Shown piece by piece: positions 60,015-64,000 of a stretch of 64,000 nucleotides of DNA; position 1 is the first letter of the stretch; every line of letters begins with the position of its first letter. The notes beneath the pieces were generated by a model. It did not search any database, was not told where the DNA came from, and saw only the letters and a list, made by a program, of their open reading frames with translations. The position numbers were made by a program, and so were the translations under genes. The DNA lies in contig JAHDVF020000240.1 in the NCBI GenBank assembly GCA_022606425.2, positions 4,425,501-4,489,500 of the forward strand, written 5' to 3'. Source of the stretch: Lepidostoma basale (lineage: Eukaryota; Arthropoda; Insecta; Trichoptera; Lepidostomatidae).

Positions 60015-61112
60015 TTGAAGAATGGCTCCCTTAAATACGGGATCTACTCTCCACGAGCTTAATATCTAAGGGTGAAATGAACTTATAATAATCTACAAAC
60101 GGCCCCAACAACGCTGAGAACAAAAACAATGTCACAATGTTAACACTTGGCAAACGGGTGTGACTGCGTATTTTTCAATCGTATCACATATGATACGCAC
60201 GGGTAAGACTACACAAAACATTAAAGTTAAAGCGAGCTTAATGTCTAAGGGTGAAATTAACTTTTAATAATATACAAACGTCCCAACGTTAAGAAAAAAA
60301 ACAACGTTAACATTTTGCAAACGTGTCTGCCTATTTTTCAATCGTATCACATATGATACGCATGAGCACGACTACACAAAACATTAAAGTTCTCCTAAAC
60401 ACGATATCTAGGTACCCTCCGCGAGCTTATATCTAAGGGTGAAACGAACTTTTAATAATCTACAAATGGCCCCAGCGTTGAGAACAAAAACAATGTTAAC
60501 ACTTTGTAAACGGGTGTGATTGCGTCTATTTCAATCGTATTACATATGATACGCACAAGCAAGACGGCACAAAAAAAAATTAAGTTTAAGAATTATTCCC
60601 TTAAATACGAGATATTCTTTCTGTGAGCTTAATACCTAAAGGTAAAACGGACTTAAAATAATCTACAAATGCCTCTAACGCAACGGTTAGAACAAAAACA
60701 ATGTAAACACTTTGCAAACGGGTGTGATTTGGAAATTTTCAATCGTATCACATACGATATCACGTATTTTGTGATATTGTAGTTGACTTGAGGGCGACAC
60801 TATCTCTGTCTTTATTTTAATTTTGAGTTCACCATATTTTTAAATTAAGTATTATTTGTTATAGTGTGTCTCAAACTTTTTATTTATAATATTATGTATC
60901 ATTGGTGCAATGGAATGAAGTCCTGTGATGATATTGGTATGTTTAAACAAATAAATAAAATACGCAGGAGCAAGACGACTTTAAGCATTGAAGTTGAACA
61001 ATGGCTCCCATAAATATGGGATATAGATCTAAGGTTGAAATGAATTTTTAATAATCTATTAACGCTTCCAAGAACAAAAACAATTTTAACACTTTCAATC
61101 GTATCAAATATG
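60015..61112 (+). repeat. Satellite array, period about 215 bp
   Basis: Five diverged units. Each has a GAGCTTAATNTCTAAGGGTG-type block, TTTAATAATCTACAAANGGC, AACAAAAACAATGTTAACAC and a hairpin CGTATCACATATGATACGCA followed by AAGAC. Unit starts lie near 60050, 60232, 60420, 60620 and 61010. A foreign segment at about 60785-60960 interrupts it. Confidence 0.85.
60785..60960 (+). mobile_element. Unclassified insertion in the satellite
   Basis: Ends GGTATGTTTAAACAAATAAA and TAAA, like an A-rich 3' tail of a retroelement, and splits the fourth and fifth satellite units. Contains no recognisable ORF. Confidence 0.45.
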
Positions 61113-61238
61113 GACTGACGGTATTGCCCGAATAGCTGGTACGACCTGGATGCGAAAGGGACAAGAAAGGTACGAGTGGTGGAAAATGGAAGAGGCCTAT
61201 ATACAGCAGTGGAGGGAAGAAGGTTGAAGAAGAATTTG
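61113..61238 (+). mobile_element. Short gamma-LINE insertion with 10-bp TSD
   Basis: ATCAAATATG flanks it at 61103-61112 and 61239-61248. It reads GIARIAGTTWMRKGQERYEW, WKMEEAYIQQWREEG plus stop, then a GAAGAAGAATTTG tail. A 126-bp, strongly 5'-truncated insertion into the satellite. Confidence 0.88.
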
Positions 61239-61306
61239 ATCAAATATGATACGCACAAGCAAAAATATGAATATATATTTTTTCCAATAAAAATATAATA
61301 AAATAC

Positions 61307-61729
61307 AGTAGAAATGAGATCTCTAAGACGAATGTGTGGCAAATCTGTATATGATAGAGTGACAAATGCAAGTATAAGAAGTGAATGTGGTGCGAATGAA
61401 AGTGTTATAAACAAAATAAGGAAAGGGTCATTAAGATGGTTTGGACACATGGAAAGAATGAGTGAAGACAGAATGGTAAAGAAGGTATATGTAAACAGCG
61501 TGAACGGAGCTAGAAATAGAGGAAGGCCGAGGAAAACGTGGCACGATCAAATCAATCAAATATTGAATGTCGGACACGTGAGGAGTCGGAGAAATCGACG
61601 TGCGTGCATGACAAGATGTATGAATGTAGAGGAACCGAGAGAAGTATGTCAGGACAGAACAGTGTGGCGTTCCATTCTTTCTGCCTACCACTCCGGGGAG
61701 ACGGCGTGATGGTTAGTTAGTTAGTTAGT
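61307..61729 (+). mobile_element. Alpha LINE 3' end with 8-bp TSD, intact frame
   Basis: TAAAATAC flanks it at 61299-61306 and 61730-61737. The ORF 61314-61709 reads MRSLRRMCGKSVYDRVTNAS, GSLRWFGHMERMSEDRMVKK, RNRGRPRKTWHDQINQILNV and RACMTRCMNVEEPREVCQDR, ending SILSAYHSGETA. The stop codon overlaps the start of the (TTAG)n tail region, showing how short the 3' UTR is. Confidence 0.92.
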
Positions 61730-61777
61730 TAAAATACGCATCGAAAAATGTCGACAGTCAAACATGTTAGCAGAAAA

Positions 61778-61972
61778 CGTGACTCGATCAAATCTATCAA
61801 ATATTAAATGTTGGCCATATCATACCTTGCTTTACATGAGATACCAGAGTAAAGAAGGATGCATGGAAGACCTTTCAAAATATGGAAAGACAGCTAAGAG
61901 TCCACGTCGCAAGAGGAGTTAAACTCTGTACAAACAGACTCAATCGGTATTCGACCAGTATAAAATGAGAAG
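61778..61972 (+). mobile_element. Alpha scrap joined to delta 3' end
   Basis: 61778-61820 reads TRSNLSNIKCW in the alpha QINQILNVGH region, frameshifted. 61822-61972 reads RRMHGRPFKIWKDS, a stop, ESTSQEELNSVQTDS, the delta C terminus. Confidence 0.7.
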
Positions 61973-62314
61973 ATGAGTATAGAATAATCTTTAGTATCGT
62001 ATATGTGTCACTTTAGAGTCAGAGCTCAGAAGTGAGCACTTAACCGGTTTACTTGTGGTGTAATAAAGCTAAATCCCTATATAAGGAGATGTATCCTACA
62101 ATTGTGCCTAACATGTCTCCTATTAGACTTAGCTAACTCTGATGCATGTTCACTCTGCCAGTGTCGGCTCGCGAACTGCAAATATGAGTATATTTTTTTT
62201 AAAGGTTTGGTTTTTAAATTAGCAACATTGTTTCTACAGAATGTCAATTTAACAGTTGATAGTTGATTTGTAGTCAATACGTTTTGCCATTTTACCACAA
62301 ATAGACTGACCTCA
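61973..62314. other. No recognised feature
   Basis: AT-rich intergenic or intronic sequence. Confidence 0.4.
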
Positions 62315-62685
62315 GAACAGCTCTTGCTAATTGTGCAAATTTATTTTGAAAATCATGGTCGGTTCGCCAAACTTATCGTGCTACATCCATTTTACGGTCA
62401 ACGTAATCGTCCATCCGAGCAAGTTATTCGGAAGACCATGGATCGTTTTCGCACCACGTACACTCTAGTGGATAATACGCATTCACAATTGTCGAAAATT
62501 GGACTTCACGATTGCGCTTCATTCGAGCTAGCCGTGGCATGTCCGAAATCATATTTAAACAATATTGGCATAACATTATCTATTAAATAAAGCCAACATC
62601 ATAGACATTAACATTATTTTAACGTGTTTTTTTTTTCGTTTTGAATATGTATTTTATGCCTCTAAAAAAACACCCTATAAACACA
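62315..62685 (+). mobile_element. Internally deleted Tc1/mariner-type element
   Basis: IVQIYFENHGRFAKLIVLHP and NRPSEQVIRKTMDRFRTTYT (N-terminal DNA-binding helices) join directly to LSKIGLHDCASFELAV-type sequence. That segment corresponds, in another frame, to ENWTSRMRFIRASR at the C terminus of 22560-23305. The 3' flank (ATAACATTATCTATTAAATA to AAAAAAACACCCTA) is shared between the two copies. The catalytic domain is gone. Confidence 0.82.
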
Positions 62686-62693
62686 AAAAGCAT

Positions 62694-62780
62694 ACCATCA
62701 CGCCGTTTCTCCGAAAGGGTTAGCAGAGAAAATGGACCACCACGCTTCTATATCCTGACACTATATCTGTAGCTTCTTTG
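62694..62780 (-). mobile_element. Alpha-LINE 3' tip
   Basis: Complement of GAAACGGCGTGATGG preceded by the last 25 or so codons. No (CTAA)n. Confidence 0.65.
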
Positions 62781-62935
62781 AAGACCTTTGTGGCAGGGTG
62801 GCCACACCGAAGGTCCTGGGTTCGATTCCCGACAATGACAGTAAGATTGTCTTTGGTCTAGTACAGAATTCACGTGACAATAGATTCACATATCATGAGT
62901 TCTCTCATGTGTTCTTGGTATTATAATAAATTGTA
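62781..62935 (+). mobile_element. T-SINE, deleted copy
   Basis: TTTGTGGCAGGGTGG then GGTCCTGGGTTCGATTCCCG (box B intact) after an internal deletion between the boxes. Body partly lost. Confidence 0.75.
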
Positions 62936-62944
62936 ATATATTGT

Positions 62945-63480
62945 ATATAGTATACTACCAGAAACGCATGAGAGATGGTTCGACATTAGGAAGATAAGAT
63001 ACTCTCCAGATTTCTGAACATACTTTCACTAATATGAAATACGTCGATCTCCGAGGAGACCGCGTTCAGCAGATTAATTTCTCTTCCCACCGGTGTCACC
63101 AGAAGCAGGTTGGTCCTGGCGGCCGGTAGATTAAACAATCTATGCTGTCGCTGTCGAAGATATCTATTAGAGAAAAAAAGCCGAATAACCTCCAGCACGG
63201 CCGAGTTCTCGAAATATCCCCTGAGTAATCTAAAGAAACGGGTTATGAGATGCCCATCTCTTCGAAGCTGCAGAAAGTTGGTCCCAAGCATTCCCAAAAG
63301 AAATACGGTGGGATCGAGCCACGGATAGCTACTATTCTCCATGTAGAGATACCTCAGAATTTTCTTCTGAACCCTCTCCAGCATAACGGAATATCTCGCC
63401 TCGTGAGGACTCCATATCACAGAACCGCTTTCGAGTCTGCTCCGAACCAATGCGTTGGGTAGGACTCTAAGCATATGAGG
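62945..63480 (-). mobile_element. J LINE 3' end, longest open frame (162 codons)
   Basis: The minus ORF 62986-63474 reads MLRVLPNALVRSRLESGSVI, WSPHEARYSVMLERVQKKIL, WLDPTVFLLGMLGTNFLQLR, RLLRGYFENSAVLEVIRLFF, YLRQRQHRLFNLPAARTNLL and ISESMFRNLESILSS plus stop. All J blocks seen elsewhere are here in order. 5' parts (endonuclease, palm) are missing. Confidence 0.9.
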
Positions 63481-63519
63481 AACTCTGATAACTCTGCTGG
63501 TCCGGACGAAGAAGCCAAC

Positions 63520-63572
63520 TAAATAACCTTCACGTCTTCTCCCCGAAGGGAGACTGATTTGATTTGATTGTA
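63520..63572. mobile_element. Alpha tip and J tail scraps
   Basis: CTTCACGTCTTCTCCCCGAA is the complement of the alpha end. CTGATTTGATTTGATTG is a J-type tail. Confidence 0.5.
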
Positions 63573-63962
63573 AAAACTTTCACGAGCGCCCCTGTGCCGT
63601 GAAAGCTACGCAATAAATATTGAGGACTTATGTTAAGCTTTCCCAATAGGAATGGGAGCTTTATCCGCTCTATTTAGGCCAAATAAGAGCATAGGGACAT
63701 GTTCATTTGTATGGATTTTGGCATTGCTTAATCCAGAAATCAAACAACTAAATCTTCTGTAATTGAATCAAATAATGTTTTATTGTCAATTTATAAGTTA
63801 TCGACCTTTCCATGTGAGCCCAAGAATAAACTATTTTTATTTATTGTTTCTTGAACAATGATGTAAGACTCAATTAAAATATTTAATTATTTTTTATTTA
63901 TTATTAATTATCTTGAAATAGTACACTTGTTATTTAATTTATATATGGACATGTGTAAGAAA
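63573..63962. other. No gene; SB flank at right
   Basis: GTTTCTTGAACAATGATGTA near 63846 is the flank found beside SB snapbacks (compare 25605). The rest is unassigned. Confidence 0.4.
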
Positions 63963-64000
63963 TAGCTGAAAGGGTTGGATGTAGGTGCCAAAATGAGCGG
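63963..64000 (+). mobile_element. Alpha-LINE palm fragment entering from the right
   Basis: Reads LKGLDVGAKMSG at the window edge, the start of the palm segment seen at 20463-20826. Confidence 0.7.

Overview
The window is eukaryotic, almost certainly from an insect with a large AT-rich genome. Three spliced exons of an immunoglobulin-superfamily cell-surface protein lie on the minus strand. Everything else I can identify is transposon debris of types common in arthropods: several families of non-LTR retrotransposons (LINEs), mariner/Tc1-like transposases, TTAA-flanked MITEs, tRNA-derived SINEs, solo-LTR-like repeats, snapback elements and two satellite arrays. I cannot determine the insect order from sequence alone. 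No bacterial-type operon, CRISPR array, rRNA or convincing functional tRNA gene is present.

Host gene. Exon A (43918-44057), exon B (8157-8286) and exon C (5282-5386) are all on the minus strand, have consensus AG/GT splice borders and join in frame (phase 0 between A and B, phase 1 between B and C). They encode one complete Ig domain and the start of the next. The A-B intron is 35.6 kb and the B-C intron 2.8 kb, and both are packed with transposon fragments. The 5' exons would lie to the right of 44057 and the 3' exons to the left of 5282. I could not find further exons, so most of this window is best read as intron.

LINE families, with names used only in this annotation. Alpha carries a (TTAG)n tail and its ORF stops within a few bases of that tail. 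Beta carries an (AAG)n tail and a LEAFEMW motif. Gamma has an SWAAF motif followed by LKWxWxGH. Delta has the RTIAGKTLxDRVxN motif. Epsilon contains the most intact LINE ORF, at 49264-49890. Zeta is a single internally deleted copy at 7254-8090. J is jockey-like with a (GATTT)n tail. There are also CR1/jockey-like 3' ends. Nearly all copies are 5'-truncated pieces of the region just C-terminal to the reverse-transcriptase palm. Several have exact target-site duplications (TSDs), including 6246-7005, 7254-8090, 14012-14634, 31790-32313, 57365-57678, 61113-61238 and 61307-61729.

Non-autonomous elements. The S element (about 580 bp) shares the last 60 or so bases and (TTAG)n tail of alpha, so it looks like a SINE-type parasite of that LINE. 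The A-repeat is a unit of about 440-510 bp that occurs singly, in head-to-tail tandem and in inverted pairs. P-MITE is a TTAA-flanked element of about 790 bp with three copies. A second TTAA element (37415-38524) is filled with a roughly ten-unit minisatellite built on a GGTACCCGGGTACC core. T-SINE has good pol III box A and box B sequences. SB snapbacks are near-palindromes with a conserved GGCGAAAC loop.

Layout. 1-5 kb: beta and alpha LINEs, A-repeats, S and a P-MITE. 5-8.3 kb: exons C and B with J, alpha and zeta insertions between them. 8.5-43.9 kb: the long intron, holding the satellite-bearing TTAA element (37.4-38.5 kb) and a repeat of about 4 kb with nested insertions (38.8-42.8 kb). 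43.9 kb: exon A. 44-64 kb: upstream intronic or intergenic DNA with the epsilon LINE, two P-MITEs, a mariner relic with a linked mariner/LINE chimera, and a satellite of about 215 bp period at 60.0-61.1 kb.
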